Below, piece by piece: positions 1 to 9,358 of a DNA stretch of 64,000 nt. The first letter of the stretch is position 1. The number at the start of each line of letters is the position of its first letter. The position numbers were made by a program, and so were the translations under genes. The notes beneath the pieces were generated by a model. That model ran no database searches. It was not told the origin of the DNA and saw only the letters and a list, made by a program, of their open reading frames with translations. The DNA comes from Bacteroidota bacterium (lineage in GTDB: Bacteria; Bacteroidota; Bacteroidia; Bacteroidales; F082): the NCBI GenBank assembly GCA_018830105.1, contig JAHJTC010000010.1:157402-221401 (forward strand), given 5' to 3'.

Positions 1-130
1 GTTGTAGCACGATTTCCCGCTCAAGCGCTTTCAGAAAAGGCACTTTATTTTTGACAGATGCCAGCGAGAAAAAATTGCAATAGTGACATTTTTGCTTGCA
101 GAAAGGGATATGGAGATAGATGCCGGCCAT
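1..130 (-). CDS. hemW: HemW-like radical SAM protein, N-terminal 43 codons only
   Basis: The reverse strand reads from an ATG at 130 off the left edge of the window. The visible N-terminus begins [11 protein letters not shown] and contains CKQKCHYC, a CX3CX2C motif that binds the radical-SAM [4Fe-4S] cluster; the leading YLHIPFC block is typical of the HemN/HemW family. HemW is a heme chaperone; HemN is the oxygen-independent coproporphyrinogen oxidase. In Bacteroidota the copy without the HemN N-terminal extension is normally HemW, and here the motif lies very near the start, which favours HemW. An in-frame TAA lies a few codons upstream of the ATG, which fixes the start. It is divergent from yceI. 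About 90% of the gene lies outside the window. Confidence 0.85.
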   Translation of the reverse strand, partial: MAGIYLHIPFCKQKCHYCNFFSLASVKNKVPFLKALEREIVLQ

Positions 131-256
131 GCGTGTTAAAAATTTATGCGGTTGAACATTGTGTGCTAACATTTGTTTAAGCTATCTATGTTTTCACAAT
201 GAAATCATTAAACAAAGTTGAACAAAATTAATCTAATCTAACACTAAATTTGAATT

Positions 257-841
257 ATGAAAAAATCAGTTTTATCAATAGCGCTGATGCTGCTTGCAGG
301 TTTTGCTTTTAGCCAATCTACCAATTGGAAGATAGACCATGCACATTCCAATGTTACTTTCGAAGTGGATCATATGGTTGTTTCTACCGTTACCGGAAAA
401 TTTCAGGAGTTTGAAGGAGATATTAAATCAGACAAAGATGACTTTTCTGATGCCAAAATTTCTTTTACAATCCAGGCTGCTTCAGTTAATACGAATAACG
501 AAAAACGTGACAATCACCTCAGAGATGAGGACTTTTTTGAAGTAGCTACTTATCCTACCATCGAATTTGTTGGAAAAAAGCTGGTTCCTGTAAGTGGAAA
601 AAAATACACCATAACGGGTGATTTGACCATGCATGGCGTAACCAAAGAAATTGAGCTTGACGTAAAATACAACGGAACCATCAAGGATCCATGGGGAAAC
701 ATCCGTGCAGGTTTCAAAGTGAGTGGCGAGCTGAATCGTGAAGATTACGGACTTACCTGGAACAATGCACTTGAGGCCGGTGGAGTACTTGTGGGCGAAG
801 AAGTTGAAATCCAGATAAACCTGGAGCTCGTCAAGGAATAG
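257..841 (+). CDS. yceI: YceI family periplasmic lipid-binding protein
   Basis: 194 residues with a signal peptide of about 19 residues (MKKS start, hydrophobic core, cleavage after AFSQ). The mature part opens with WKIDHAHSNVTFEVDHM, the hallmark of the YceI domain, and has the second family block RDNHLRDEDFF followed by YPTIEF. YceI proteins form a lipocalin-like beta-barrel that binds polyisoprenoids or quinones in the periplasm. The length is normal for the family. It stands alone, divergent from hemW and followed by a strong terminator. The physiological ligand cannot be read from sequence. Confidence 0.93.
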   Translation: MKKSVLSIALMLLAGFAFSQSTNWKIDHAHSNVTFEVDHMVVSTVTGKFQEFEGDIKSDKDDFSDAKISFTIQAASVNTNNEKRDNHLRDEDFFEVATYPTIEFVGKKLVPVSGKKYTITGDLTMHGVTKEIELDVKYNGTIKDPWGNIRAGFKVSGELNREDYGLTWNNALEAGGVLVGEEVEIQINLELVKE

Positions 842-870
842 TTTTTTTCATCTTATAGTATATAGAAAAG

Positions 871-894
871 TGCGGGTTTTGCCCGCATTTTTTG
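871..894 (+). terminator. Rho-independent terminator of yceI
   Basis: The stem TGCGGG / CCCGCA has a TTTTG-type loop and is followed by a run of six T. It lies 30 bp after the yceI stop. It also covers a GTG at 870 that would extend the next gene, which argues against that upstream start. Confidence 0.9.
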
Positions 895-998
895 TTTCAT
901 GTAGGTCAGCTAACATCCGGCTCAAATCTGTATTTGGCTCAAATCTAAAAAAACACTTATTTTTGTTGCAGAATCACTTTCAATTTAAAATTAGATTT

Positions 999-2771
999 AT
1001 GAAGAAATTTTTGATTGCCTTTATTGCCTTTGGCATGGCGCTGATAAACGTTCAGCAAAGCAAGGCCTGCACCAATTACCTGGTTACTAAGGGAGCCTCT
1101 GCTGATGGCTCCACAATGATTACTTATGCCGCTGATTCGCATGTGCTCTATGGCGAGCTTTATCATTGGTCGGCCGGTGAGTATCCCGCAGGAACCATGA
1201 TGGATATTTATGAATGGGATACAGGAAAATATTTAGGAGAGATAGCCCAGGCAGCGCGCACTTATAATGTAGTGGGCAATATGAACGAGTTTCAGGTAGC
1301 AATTGGCGAAACCACCTATGGAGGCCGTCCTGAATTGCAGGATACAACAGGCATTATGGATTATGGCAGCCTGATTTATACCACCCTGCAGCGTGCAACT
1401 TCGGCGCGCGAGGCCATAAAAATTATTGCTGAGCTTACCAACGAATACGGCTATTACAGCTCTGGTGAATCATTTAGTATTGCCGACCAAAATGAGGTTT
1501 GGATTATGGAAATCATCGGCAAGGGCGTGGATTTGAAAATGGACAAAAAGTCAAAAAAGATGGTCAACGCCAACAAAGGAATGGTATGGGTAGCACTAAG
1601 AATTCCTGACGGATATGTGAGCGGCCACGCCAATCAGGCACGTATCATGACATTTCCGCAAGCCAACGGAAAACAGGCGATTACATCTAAGGAGATGGAC
1701 AAGATTATGAATCCTGAAGTAGAGGTTATTTATGCACACGATGTGATCACTTTCGCCCGCGACAAGGGTTGGTATGAAGGCGATGACGAGAACTTTAGCT
1801 TTTCGGATACTTATGCTCCGGTAGATTTTGGAGGCGCCCGTTTTTGTGATATGCGCGTATGGACGATGTTTAACAACGTTTCTGATGGCATGGACAAATA
1901 TTGGGAATATGTAAAAGGCGATATCGAACATGCCGAAAAATTTGAAGACGGACGTCCCAATCCTAATAAATATGCAACCAATCGTATGCCTTTATGGGTA
2001 AAACCGGAGAAGAAAGTTTCGGTACATGACATGATGATGTTTATGCGCGATTATTTGCAGGATACCGAACTGGATATGAGTGCCGACTTTGGTGCGGGGC
2101 CTCATGGCGTACCCTATCGCTGGCGTCCGCTTACCTGGAAAGTGGATGGGATCACCTACGTGAACGAACGCGCAACGGCTACCCAGCAAACCGGATTTTC
2201 TTTTGTAACACAATCACGTAGCTGGTTGCCCAACGAAATCGGTGGAATCATCTGGTGGGGTGTGGACGATGCCAACGCAACGGTTTATATGCCGCTTTAC
2301 ACGAGTATGACGGCCAGTCCTCATCATATTGAGCGCGGAAATGGTGCCATGATGGAATGGTCCGAAACATCGCTTTTTTGGATTACCAATATGGTTTCCA
2401 ACCTGGCTTATACAAGGTATAATATGATTCAGCCCGATGTGAATGTGGTACGCAACGGATTAGAGAAAATGTTTATCGAACGCACTCCTGCTGCTGATGC
2501 AGCCGCGCTGAAATTGCACAAAGAAGATCCAAACAAAGCTGTGGCTTATCTTACGGATTATAGTACAGATCAGGTAGCACGCACTTTTCATGCTTACAAA
2601 AACCTGTATCAGGAACTATTTATGAAGTTTATGGATGGTAACGTAAAAACGCGTAATCCGGGGTATCAGAATCCTCATGTGGAGTTTCCGGGCTATAGCG
2701 AGCAATTCCTGAAAAAGGTGGTTGAGGAAACCGGCGATAAGCTCAAAATGATTGGACCGGATGGCCATTAA
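999..2771 (+). CDS. C69 family dipeptidase (PepD-like)
   Basis: 590 residues from the ATG at 999. The frame stays open back to a GTG at 870, but that codon lies in the yceI terminator. The first 23 residues are a signal peptide ending in KA, followed directly by Cys24 in CTNYLVTKGAS. In C69 peptidases (Ntn hydrolases) the processed N-terminal Cys is the nucleophile, so cleavage before Cys24 would expose the active site. Other family blocks include GNMNEFQVAIGETT, ETYG-type segments and FSIADQNEVWIMEI. It probably hydrolyses dipeptides in the periplasm or at the cell surface, in line with the other peptidases in this window. It is monocistronic, with a terminator 26 bp downstream. Confidence 0.92.
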   Translation: MKKFLIAFIAFGMALINVQQSKACTNYLVTKGASADGSTMITYAADSHVLYGELYHWSAGEYPAGTMMDIYEWDTGKYLGEIAQAARTYNVVGNMNEFQVAIGETTYGGRPELQDTTGIMDYGSLIYTTLQRATSAREAIKIIAELTNEYGYYSSGESFSIADQNEVWIMEIIGKGVDLKMDKKSKKMVNANKGMVWVALRIPDGYVSGHANQARIMTFPQANGKQAITSKEMDKIMNPEVEVIYAHDVITFARDKGWYEGDDENFSFSDTYAPVDFGGARFCDMRVWTMFNNVSDGMDKYWEYVKGDIEHAEKFEDGRPNPNKYATNRMPLWVKPEKKVSVHDMMMFMRDYLQDTELDMSADFGAGPHGVPYRWRPLTWKVDGITYVNERATATQQTGFSFVTQSRSWLPNEIGGIIWWGVDDANATVYMPLYTSMTASPHHIERGNGAMMEWSETSLFWITNMVSNLAYTRYNMIQPDVNVVRNGLEKMFIERTPAADAAALKLHKEDPNKAVAYLTDYSTDQVARTFHAYKNLYQELFMKFMDGNVKTRNPGYQNPHVEFPGYSEQFLKKVVEETGDKLKMIGPDGH

Positions 2772-2796
2772 TTGTAATGACTTAAAATAATTCTGA

Positions 2797-2830
2797 AAGA
2801 CGTTGCATTTCGGTGTAACGTCTTTTTTTT
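2797..2830 (+). terminator. Terminator after the C69 dipeptidase gene
   Basis: Eight-bp stem AAGACGTT / AACGTCTT around a 12-nt loop, running into eight T residues. It ends 30 bp before mgsA, so mgsA is likely transcribed independently. Confidence 0.88.
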
Positions 2831-2859
2831 AAACTTTGCTGTTCTAAAACTTTGTACAC

Positions 2860-3294
2860 ATGAAAAAGAACATTGCCCTTGTGGCCCATGATAATCGCAA
2901 AAAGGATTTACTCGACTGGGTGGAGCACAATAAAAAGATGCTTGAAGGTCACCATTTTTTTGCCACCGGAACCACCGGAAAGCTTATTGGCACTGTGCTT
3001 GAAGATGTAACATGCCTCAAATCAGGGCCATTGGGAGGTGATCAGCAAATGGGCGCCTTGATTGCCGAAGGGAAAGTTGATTACCTGATTTTCTTTTGGG
3101 ATCCAATGACGAATCAACCGCATGATGTGGATGTAAAAGCCCTGCTGCGGTTAAGTGTGCTCTATAATGTGCCCACAGCGAGCAATCGTTCCACAGCCGA
3201 TTTTCTGATTACCTCGGTACTTTTTGCTGATAAGACTTATAAACCACAGCTAAAAGATTATTCAACGTACCTGCATCGCCAAACGGATTATTGA
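2860..3294 (+). CDS. mgsA: Methylglyoxal synthase
   Basis: 144 residues, the normal length for MgsA, which converts dihydroxyacetone phosphate to methylglyoxal plus phosphate and so bypasses lower glycolysis when sugar phosphates build up. Residues matching the known active site are present: His10 in LVAHD, the phosphate-binding ATGTTG at 35-40, Asp61 in GGDQQMG, Asp81 in FFWDPM, His88 and Asp91. It is cytosolic, has no signal peptide, and no methylglyoxal-detoxifying gene is adjacent. It is flanked by a terminator upstream and tRNA-Arg downstream. Confidence 0.96.
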   Translation: MKKNIALVAHDNRKKDLLDWVEHNKKMLEGHHFFATGTTGKLIGTVLEDVTCLKSGPLGGDQQMGALIAEGKVDYLIFFWDPMTNQPHDVDVKALLRLSVLYNVPTASNRSTADFLITSVLFADKTYKPQLKDYSTYLHRQTDY

Positions 3295-3362
3295 TTGGTT
3301 TTAGCCGGCAAGCCAATGTTGCGCAACATAGAAAATTCAACTATTTTTGCGGCTTAATAAAT

Positions 3363-3434
3363 GGCCCCATAGTTCAAGGGATAGAATGGAAGTTTCCTAA
3401 ACTTTTGATCCAGGTTCGAGTCCTGGTGGGGCTA
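3363..3434 (+). tRNA. tRNA-Arg (anticodon CCT)
   Basis: A 72-nt cloverleaf folds well. The acceptor GGCCCCA pairs with TGGGGCT (one G-U pair), the D stem is GTTC/GAAT, the anticodon stem is GAAGT/ACTTT with loop TTCCTAA giving anticodon CCT, and the T stem is CCAGG/CCTGG with loop TTCGAGT. The discriminator is A and no CCA is encoded. It reads the AGG codon. Confidence 0.95.
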
Positions 3435-3441
3435 CAAAGAA

Positions 3442-3477
3442 CCCTCTTAACTGATTGAAGTTGAGAGGGTTTTTTTT
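3442..3477 (+). terminator. Terminator of the tRNA-Arg transcript
   Basis: Arms CCCTCTTAACT and AGTTGAGAGGG pair almost fully around a short loop and are followed by eight T residues. The hairpin starts 8 bp after the mature tRNA end. Confidence 0.92.
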
Positions 3478-3822
3478 CGAATATTCAATGCCTTTTTGGC
3501 TTGTAAGTAGTATTGAGTAGTTATAATTTCGATTTGTAATTTTAATAAAGCATTTTCCAGGCATCAGAAAATGACATGAAAAGTGAACTGTGCAGCCGGG
3601 TTATTTTAAAACAAGATCAATAGGAGTCATATTAGGGCATCCAATTTGGCCATACTTAAAATGCTTTAATCGGATAAATCTTTTATAGCAAGAAGATTCA
3701 ATGAATTTATGCTTCAAAAAAATCATGTACTTTTGCAAGAGGTGGCGAGCAAACAGCACGATCATTTCACTGGCCTGCTGCTTGCTGTATTGAACAACCA
3801 AGCTGTCCTTAATACTTTTAAT
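3478..3822. other. Intergenic region, no confident gene
   Basis: About 345 bp, AT-rich, between the tRNA-Arg terminator and the repeat-protein gene. A 66-codon reverse-strand frame (3601-3801) crosses it but has no family features and extends over the promoter region of the next gene. I see no RNA gene or clear repeat. Confidence 0.5.
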
Positions 3823-5355
3823 ATGGTAAGAAATTTACAACATTTTTTGGTCTTGCTGTTTGTGATTTCGTCCGGTTTGCATTTGCAATCCCAAACGTTT
3901 ACGGATATTCGGGCCGACCTCACGGGAGTGGCCGAAAGCAGCAGCGGCTGGATCAATCCTGATCGTGATGGCGATTTGGATGTTTTTGCCAGCGGAGAGT
4001 TCTTCCGGCAACAAAACCGACAGCTGCTTACAAAAATATACAGCAACCAGCGCAACGATCGTTTTATTGCGCTTCAACATGCTGTGCCTAACTTTTTTCG
4101 GGGCGATTTTGCCCTGGCTGATATCAATCTGGATGGCATTGATGATTTAGTGGTGATGGGCGAACTGGCAAACGGCACCCTGATCAGCAAACTTTTCAAA
4201 GGAACTGCTGATGGACGTTTCGTGCCAATGAGCAGCAAACTGGAGCCTTTGCGCGATGGAACAGTTCGTTTTGCTGATTTTGACAATGATGGAGATCCGG
4301 ACATATTGATGACGGGCGAAAGCAAAGATGGGCCTCAAAGCCTGCTCTACAGAAACGACCGGAATAATGGATTTATACTTGTCGATGTTCGGTTTCCCGG
4401 CGTTCGGCGTGGTGGCGGCGCTTGGATCGATTATAATTTGGATGGAAGACATGATGTTCTGTTGATCGGGATTGCCGAAAGCGGACAGGCCATAAGTGTG
4501 TTTTATGAAAATACCGTGGATGGATTCAAAAGGCTTGAAATGGGTTTTGTGCCTCTGAAAAATAGTTTTATCAGCTTGGGTGATGTGGATAATGATGGGG
4601 ACGAAGATGTGTTGTTGCTGGGCGAAATGGACAACGGGCGCCTCACCACCCGGCTGTATCGCAATGATCGTGCAAGGGGTTTTACGCAAGTTTTTATGCC
4701 TTTTGAGCCCGTGAGATCTGGATTTGCTGACTGGGGCGATATGGATGCTGATGGCGATCTGGATTTGCTCATTAGCGGCGAAAGCAGCAATGGAGCCATT
4801 TCAAAAGTGTATAGCAACGACCGTCAAAATGGCTTTACAGAACTGGAAGCCGGCCTGATACCGCTCTATATGAGTGATGGCGAGTGGGGCGATTATGATT
4901 TGGATGGCGATCTGGATATCGTTATTTCGGGCATGGCAACAGATTATAGCTTTCATACCTTGATCTACCGCAATGATGGGTTCGTTGTTCGCTCCGAAGC
5001 GATGACAGCCGAAGACGTGTCCGAAAGTGTCTGGAACAACCAAACGGTGGTTCCCGAGCGCGCTGAACCGATTTACTATTTTGTTTATTCCAGCACCTAT
5101 AGCGATTTGCTACAAACCGGAAAAAAAGGGTACTATGCCTTTGTTAGTCTGGTGAAACGCCCTAAAACACAATATGAAATGGAGGACCGTTTTAATGGGT
5201 TAATCCGCCAGTCCTATCCCGGCTGGGGTGTAATAGATCAGGGAAATATCATTACCAATGGCTTTGCCACCAAAGCGGAGGCAGAAAGTTCGCGAGCCAC
5301 GGTGATTGAAGCTTATCAGGCTAAGAATTTTCAGGTGATCGAAATTAATTGGTAG
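3823..5355 (+). CDS. Secreted FG-GAP/VCBS repeat protein
   Basis: 510 residues from ATG 3823, where a signal peptide begins (MVRNLQHFLVLLFVISSG); the frame is open further upstream to 3709, but that extension would precede the signal peptide. The body contains at least seven tandem units of about 55 residues, each with a calcium-binding DxDxDGDxD(I/L) stretch (for example DRDGDLDVF, DNDGDPDILM, DADGDLDLLI, DLDGDLDIVI) and a following SGE/MGE turn. FG-GAP/VCBS repeats form integrin-like beta-propellers. The last 75 residues differ and end with a segment (ATKAEAESSRATVIEAYQ) that weakly resembles the end of a SPOR peptidoglycan-binding domain. No T9SS tail is visible. It is likely a cell-envelope binding protein; the ligand is unknown. 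Confidence 0.85.
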   Translation: MVRNLQHFLVLLFVISSGLHLQSQTFTDIRADLTGVAESSSGWINPDRDGDLDVFASGEFFRQQNRQLLTKIYSNQRNDRFIALQHAVPNFFRGDFALADINLDGIDDLVVMGELANGTLISKLFKGTADGRFVPMSSKLEPLRDGTVRFADFDNDGDPDILMTGESKDGPQSLLYRNDRNNGFILVDVRFPGVRRGGGAWIDYNLDGRHDVLLIGIAESGQAISVFYENTVDGFKRLEMGFVPLKNSFISLGDVDNDGDEDVLLLGEMDNGRLTTRLYRNDRARGFTQVFMPFEPVRSGFADWGDMDADGDLDLLISGESSNGAISKVYSNDRQNGFTELEAGLIPLYMSDGEWGDYDLDGDLDIVISGMATDYSFHTLIYRNDGFVVRSEAMTAEDVSESVWNNQTVVPERAEPIYYFVYSSTYSDLLQTGKKGYYAFVSLVKRPKTQYEMEDRFNGLIRQSYPGWGVIDQGNIITNGFATKAEAESSRATVIEAYQAKNFQVIEINW

Positions 5356-5376
5356 GCGTGTGCCGCAATGGGCAGC

Positions 5377-6168
5377 CTATTTCGCTTTTAGCGAGTGAAT
5401 GGGATTAAGGATATTTTTGTACTCAATCAATTCCATTTTTATGCTGCCAACGATAATTTTGGCCTCAGCGAGAATGGGAAGGTGATTCTCGTCGTCGGTA
5501 ACCCAAACCATCACCGGATAGGCATCGGCAAAAACCTCGCCGGTGGCCATCATCGGTGCAATTTTCAAACACCTGAAAGTGCCCAAACTCGTTTTAATGT
5601 ATTCCGTACCCTGATACTTGATCTTGCTGACATAAACCGAATCGTCCAGAAAAAAATCCAGGTAATAAGCGCTGTCGGCATCAAAATCGTTCAGGCTGAG
5701 GGTGCGCATAAAAAATAAGGCCGAAACGAAATCCTGAATATTTTCGGGGACTGCTTTAGTTGCTGTCCGACTTACGGCTTTTCGTTCTTCATGGTAAAAA
5801 TATACATCATCATCCTGCACAAAATCGCCTTCACGGGTTCGCCTGATAAATAAATAGGGAACCAGCGCTTCTTTGTCAACAAAAGATTCAAAGCGATCAC
5901 GCACCTTGTAAAACCAATTGAAAGCGCCTTTGCTTTTCCCTTCTCCAACGATATGCCAGACTTCCCTGTCGAAAAAGCGTTTTTTGTGCGATTTCACCTC
6001 TATGGTGGCTTCTCCGGCAACCACGTTACCGGTAAGCATGGAGCTGTAATAAACGCTGTAACGCGTAAATTCCTTATCGTGGAATGCATTATTGGGATGG
6101 TCTCTGAGTTGCGGAAAAGCACTTATACTCACAGAGATAAAAAATAGTAAAAGCAGCTTTTTTAGCAT
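5377..6168 (-). CDS. DUF3108 family secreted protein
   Basis: 263 residues with a signal peptide (MLKKLLLLFFISVSISAF) and a beta-rich body. Segments such as GEATIEV, WHIVGEGKSKGAFNWFYKVRDRFES, LGTFRCLKIAP and VWVTDDENHLPILAEAKI match the DUF3108 pattern of Bacteroidota: a periplasmic domain of unknown role, structurally akin to lipoprotein-carrier folds in my recollection. It is convergent with the repeat protein (21 bp apart) and lies 52 bp downstream of leuS, in the same direction, so it may be co-transcribed with leuS. No substrate can be inferred. Confidence 0.8.
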   Translation of the reverse strand: MLKKLLLLFFISVSISAFPQLRDHPNNAFHDKEFTRYSVYYSSMLTGNVVAGEATIEVKSHKKRFFDREVWHIVGEGKSKGAFNWFYKVRDRFESFVDKEALVPYLFIRRTREGDFVQDDDVYFYHEERKAVSRTATKAVPENIQDFVSALFFMRTLSLNDFDADSAYYLDFFLDDSVYVSKIKYQGTEYIKTSLGTFRCLKIAPMMATGEVFADAYPVMVWVTDDENHLPILAEAKIIVGSIKMELIEYKNILNPIHSLKAK

Positions 6169-6220
6169 ATCAGATGTAATTTATTTGAAGCTTGAATATT
6201 AATCGTATCAAGCATAATGC

Positions 6221-9200
6221 CTAAACTACAATGTTGATGATACGATTGGGAACAATGATTACTTTTTTAACGCCTTTATCGCTAATCCATTTGGCCGATT
6301 CTTCTAATCCAAGCACCTGCTTTTCAATTTCTTTTACAGGCATATCAATAGGTAGCTCCAGATCAAAACGTTTCTTGCCATTGAACGAAACAGGATAAGT
6401 AAACGTATTTTCTACCAGAAAAGTTTCGTCCCATATCGGAAAATCTTGTTTTACAACACTATCCTGATGGCCAAGTGCATGCCAAAGCTCTTCGGCAAGA
6501 TGCGGGGCGTAAGGCGAAATCAATAGAACCAGCGGTTCCAAAATGGCTGTTTTGTTGCACTTGAGCTCAGCCAGTTCGTTGGTACATATCATAAAGGCTG
6601 AAACTGCTGTGTTGAACGAAAATCGCTCAATATCTTCCTCTACCTTGCGAATAGTTTTGTGAAGTATTTTTAGTTCGGCTTTATTGGGTTCATCGTCAGA
6701 AACCTTGAGCTGTTGATTGTCGTCAAAAAATAAACGCCAGAATTTGCGAATAAACCGAAAAACACCTTCAATGCCTTGGGTATCCCAGGGTTTTGATTGC
6801 TCCAGTGGCCCAAGAAACATCTCATACAAACGCAAAGTATCCGCTCCATATCTTTCAATCAACTCGTCAGGATTTTGAACATTGTACTTTGATTTTGACA
6901 TTTTTTCTACTTCCCAACCACATACATATTTGTCGTCTTCCAACAAAAAGACAGCATCGCTCCAATGGGGTTGCCACTTTTTAAACGCCTCAATATCAAG
7001 GATATCATTTTGTACGATACTGATATCGACGTGAATGGGGTCGGAGAAAAAGGCCCGACCATCAATATTTTTTGATGCAAAAACAGGAACGATTTTTAGG
7101 GCGGGCTTGTCTTCAAATTCCGGTACTTTTTTCCCGGCAATCAAAGCAGCGACTTTTTCGAAAACAACTTCTTTTTCCAAAAGCATGTCGCGCACCGGAA
7201 TCAGCAGCATCCGATAGCCTTTCTTTTGGGCGTATTCCGTGTAAGGATGTGCCAGTTTTTCGAGCGACTTCACACGGCGAACTTCGATGATAAGTTTGGC
7301 TTCGGGGCTGAAAAAATCAAACTTGCGGTGCCCGTCTTTGAAGTCACGGATAAATTCCACACCCATTCCTTTGTTCTTGAGCTTTTCCCAGAGGTGATAC
7401 TCGGCCATTTTTTCAGGATTTACGCGATAAACCAGGCTCGACCGGCCTTGTATCATTCCCTGATTAATCATTTTCCGAAAGGGCTCATCCTTAACCGTCA
7501 GGCCAATATCAAACAAGAACATATTCCAGAAACGGGCATAAATCAAGTGGCCTGTAGCATGCTCAGCACCTCCCATATACAAATCCACTTCCTGCCAATA
7601 AGCATTGGCCTCCTTGCTGAAATAAGCTTCCTTATTATTGGGATCCATATAGCGGAGATAATAGCCGCTGGAACCTGCAAATCCCGGCATAGTATTCGTT
7701 TCCAACGGAAAACCTTCTTTTGTTTGCCAATCTGTTGCCCTTGCCAGAGGAGGTTCGCCGTTTTCGGTTGGCAGGTAAGCATCCACAGCCGGGAGTTCGA
7801 GCGGGAGCTGATCTTCTTGAAGCATATAAGGCATTCCGTCTTTGTAATACACCGGAAAAGGCTCTCCCCAATAGCGCTGACGACTGAAAATGGCATCGCG
7901 CAGCCGGTAATTCACCCTGCTGCTTCCAATGCCGCGTTGCTCTGCGGCAGCTATCAGGCTGAGTATGGCGTCCTGAACCGTTTTTCCATTCAGGAAATCG
8001 GAATTGACAAGAACGCCTTCTTTGGCATCATAGGATTCTTCCCAGTTTTTGGTATCAATAAGTGTTTCTCCTTGCGAAGTAACAACCTGTATGATAGGCA
8101 GTTCAAAATGTCGTGCGAAAGCGAAGTCGCGGCTGTCGTGTGCCGGAACGGCCATAATTGCTCCTGTGCCATAGCCCATCAGCACGTAATCGGCTATCCA
8201 GATTGGAATACGTGCATTATTGAACGGATTTAAGGCATAGGCGCCCGTAAACTGGCCACTGATTTTTTTCACTTCAGTCATGCGTTCGCGCTCCGAACGG
8301 TTCTTGGTACGTTGGATATAGGCCGAAACGGCGGCTTGCTGCTCTGCGGTGGTAATTGTTTTAACCAGCTCGTGCTCAGGTGCAAGCACCATAAAAGTGG
8401 CACCAAAAATCGTGTCGGGGCGTGTTGTAAAAACTTCTATCAGACCGGCATGGTTTTCTACTTCAAAAGCAATGGAACCGCCGACAGATTTTCCAATCCA
8501 GTTGCGCTGAATATCTTTGATGGAATCGCTCCAGTCTAAAGTTTCCAATCCTTTCAGCAGGCGATCGGAATAGGCGGTGATACGCAAAAGCCACTGCCTC
8601 ATCGATTTGCGCTCAACAGGATGTCCGCCCCTGACGGATAAACCTTCGCTAACTTCGTCGTTGGCCAGCACAGTGCCCAGCGCCGGACACCAGTTTACTA
8701 TGGTATCGGCCAGATAAGCCAGCCGGTAGTGCATCAGGTTTTGCTGTTGCACAACTTCACTCATTGCTTTCCAATTTTCGGCCGTAAAAGCCGGGTGTTC
8801 GCTGCAGGCGGCTTCAACAGCATTACTGCCGCCTTGTTCAAAGGCTTTTACGAGCGAAGTGATGGGTTCGGCCTTGTCTGTTTTACGATTATACCAGCTG
8901 TTAAAAAGTTGAATAAAAGTCCATTGTGTCCATTTGTAGTAGTCCGGATCGCTTGTACGTACTTCCCTGTCCCAATCGTATGAAAACCCTATTTTGTCGA
9001 GCTGCTCGCGATAACGGCTGATATTTTTTTCGGTTGTTATTGCCGGATGAGTTCCTGTTTGAATGGCATACTGCTCTGCCGGAAGGCCGTAAGCATCGTA
9101 GCCCATAGGATGTAACACATTAAAGCCTTTAAGTCGTTTGAACCGTGCAAAGATATCCGAAGCGATATAACCCAGCGGATGGCCCACATGCAGCCCTGCG

Positions 9201-9331
9201 CCAGAAGGATAGGGAAACATATCGAGCACATAATACTTGGGTTTATTTTGGTCGATAGAAACCTTATAAATGGTATTGTTACGCCAGTATTCCTGCCATT
9301 TTTTTTCAACTGCTGCGAAATTGTAGTCCAT
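6221..9331 (-). CDS. leuS: Leucyl-tRNA synthetase with an inserted nuclease-like domain
   Basis: 1036 residues; it charges tRNA-Leu with leucine and is essential. HIGH-type motif HVGH at residues 48-51, KMSKS at 810-814, CP1 editing domain around 290-470 (TTRPDTIFG near 302, [10 protein letters not shown] near 398), a Rossmann core and a C-terminal anticodon-binding region. It is roughly 100 residues longer than Bacteroidota LeuRS proteins I recall because of an extra block at about residues 640-735, between [11 protein letters not shown] and [11 protein letters not shown]. That block looks like a DUF559/Vsr-type nuclease fold (described separately). Start ATG at 9331 matches the family N-terminus [13 protein letters not shown]. 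Confidence 0.97.
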   Translation of the reverse strand: MDYNFAAVEKKWQEYWRNNTIYKVSIDQNKPKYYVLDMFPYPSGAGLHVGHPLGYIASDIFARFKRLKGFNVLHPMGYDAYGLPAEQYAIQTGTHPAITTEKNISRYREQLDKIGFSYDWDREVRTSDPDYYKWTQWTFIQLFNSWYNRKTDKAEPITSLVKAFEQGGSNAVEAACSEHPAFTAENWKAMSEVVQQQNLMHYRLAYLADTIVNWCPALGTVLANDEVSEGLSVRGGHPVERKSMRQWLLRITAYSDRLLKGLETLDWSDSIKDIQRNWIGKSVGGSIAFEVENHAGLIEVFTTRPDTIFGATFMVLAPEHELVKTITTAEQQAAVSAYIQRTKNRSERERMTEVKKISGQFTGAYALNPFNNARIPIWIADYVLMGYGTGAIMAVPAHDSRDFAFARHFELPIIQVVTSQGETLIDTKNWEESYDAKEGVLVNSDFLNGKTVQDAILSLIAAAEQRGIGSSRVNYRLRDAIFSRQRYWGEPFPVYYKDGMPYMLQEDQLPLELPAVDAYLPTENGEPPLARATDWQTKEGFPLETNTMPGFAGSSGYYLRYMDPNNKEAYFSKEANAYWQEVDLYMGGAEHATGHLIYARFWNMFLFDIGLTVKDEPFRKMINQGMIQGRSSLVYRVNPEKMAEYHLWEKLKNKGMGVEFIRDFKDGHRKFDFFSPEAKLIIEVRRVKSLEKLAHPYTEYAQKKGYRMLLIPVRDMLLEKEVVFEKVAALIAGKKVPEFEDKPALKIVPVFASKNIDGRAFFSDPIHVDISIVQNDILDIEAFKKWQPHWSDAVFLLEDDKYVCGWEVEKMSKSKYNVQNPDELIERYGADTLRLYEMFLGPLEQSKPWDTQGIEGVFRFIRKFWRLFFDDNQQLKVSDDEPNKAELKILHKTIRKVEEDIERFSFNTAVSAFMICTNELAELKCNKTAILEPLVLLISPYAPHLAEELWHALGHQDSVVKQDFPIWDETFLVENTFTYPVSFNGKKRFDLELPIDMPVKEIEKQVLGLEESAKWISDKGVKKVIIVPNRIINIVV
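7127..7414 (-). other. DUF559/Vsr-like domain inserted within LeuRS
   Basis: Residues about 640-735 of LeuRS. The order of motifs follows DUF559 endonuclease-like domains: [16 protein letters not shown] (aEyxLWexLrnk), then EFIRDF, then [15 protein letters not shown] (DFxxPxxxLxIEx), then [17 protein letters not shown] (helix plus GYxVLR strand) and a terminal helix. Asp672 and Glu683 keep two positions of the PD-(D/E)XK core, but the usual DG and downstream His after IEx are replaced by RR and other residues. The assignment is pattern recognition from memory; the reading frame is continuous across the insert. Confidence 0.7.
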
Positions 9332-9358
9332 AAAATTGAAGTGGATTTGCGTGAGTTA

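Noticed and set aside
870..998. N-terminal extension of the C69 dipeptidase from GTG 870
   Set aside because: The GTG lies within the yceI terminator hairpin and the extension precedes the signal peptide; ATG 999 is used.
3601..3801. 66-codon reverse-strand frame before the repeat protein
   Set aside because: No domain, no promoter box, and it overlaps the start region of the forward gene.
7226..8233. 335-codon forward frame antisense to leuS
   Set aside because: A shadow of the conserved leuS frame, with composition typical of an antisense frame.
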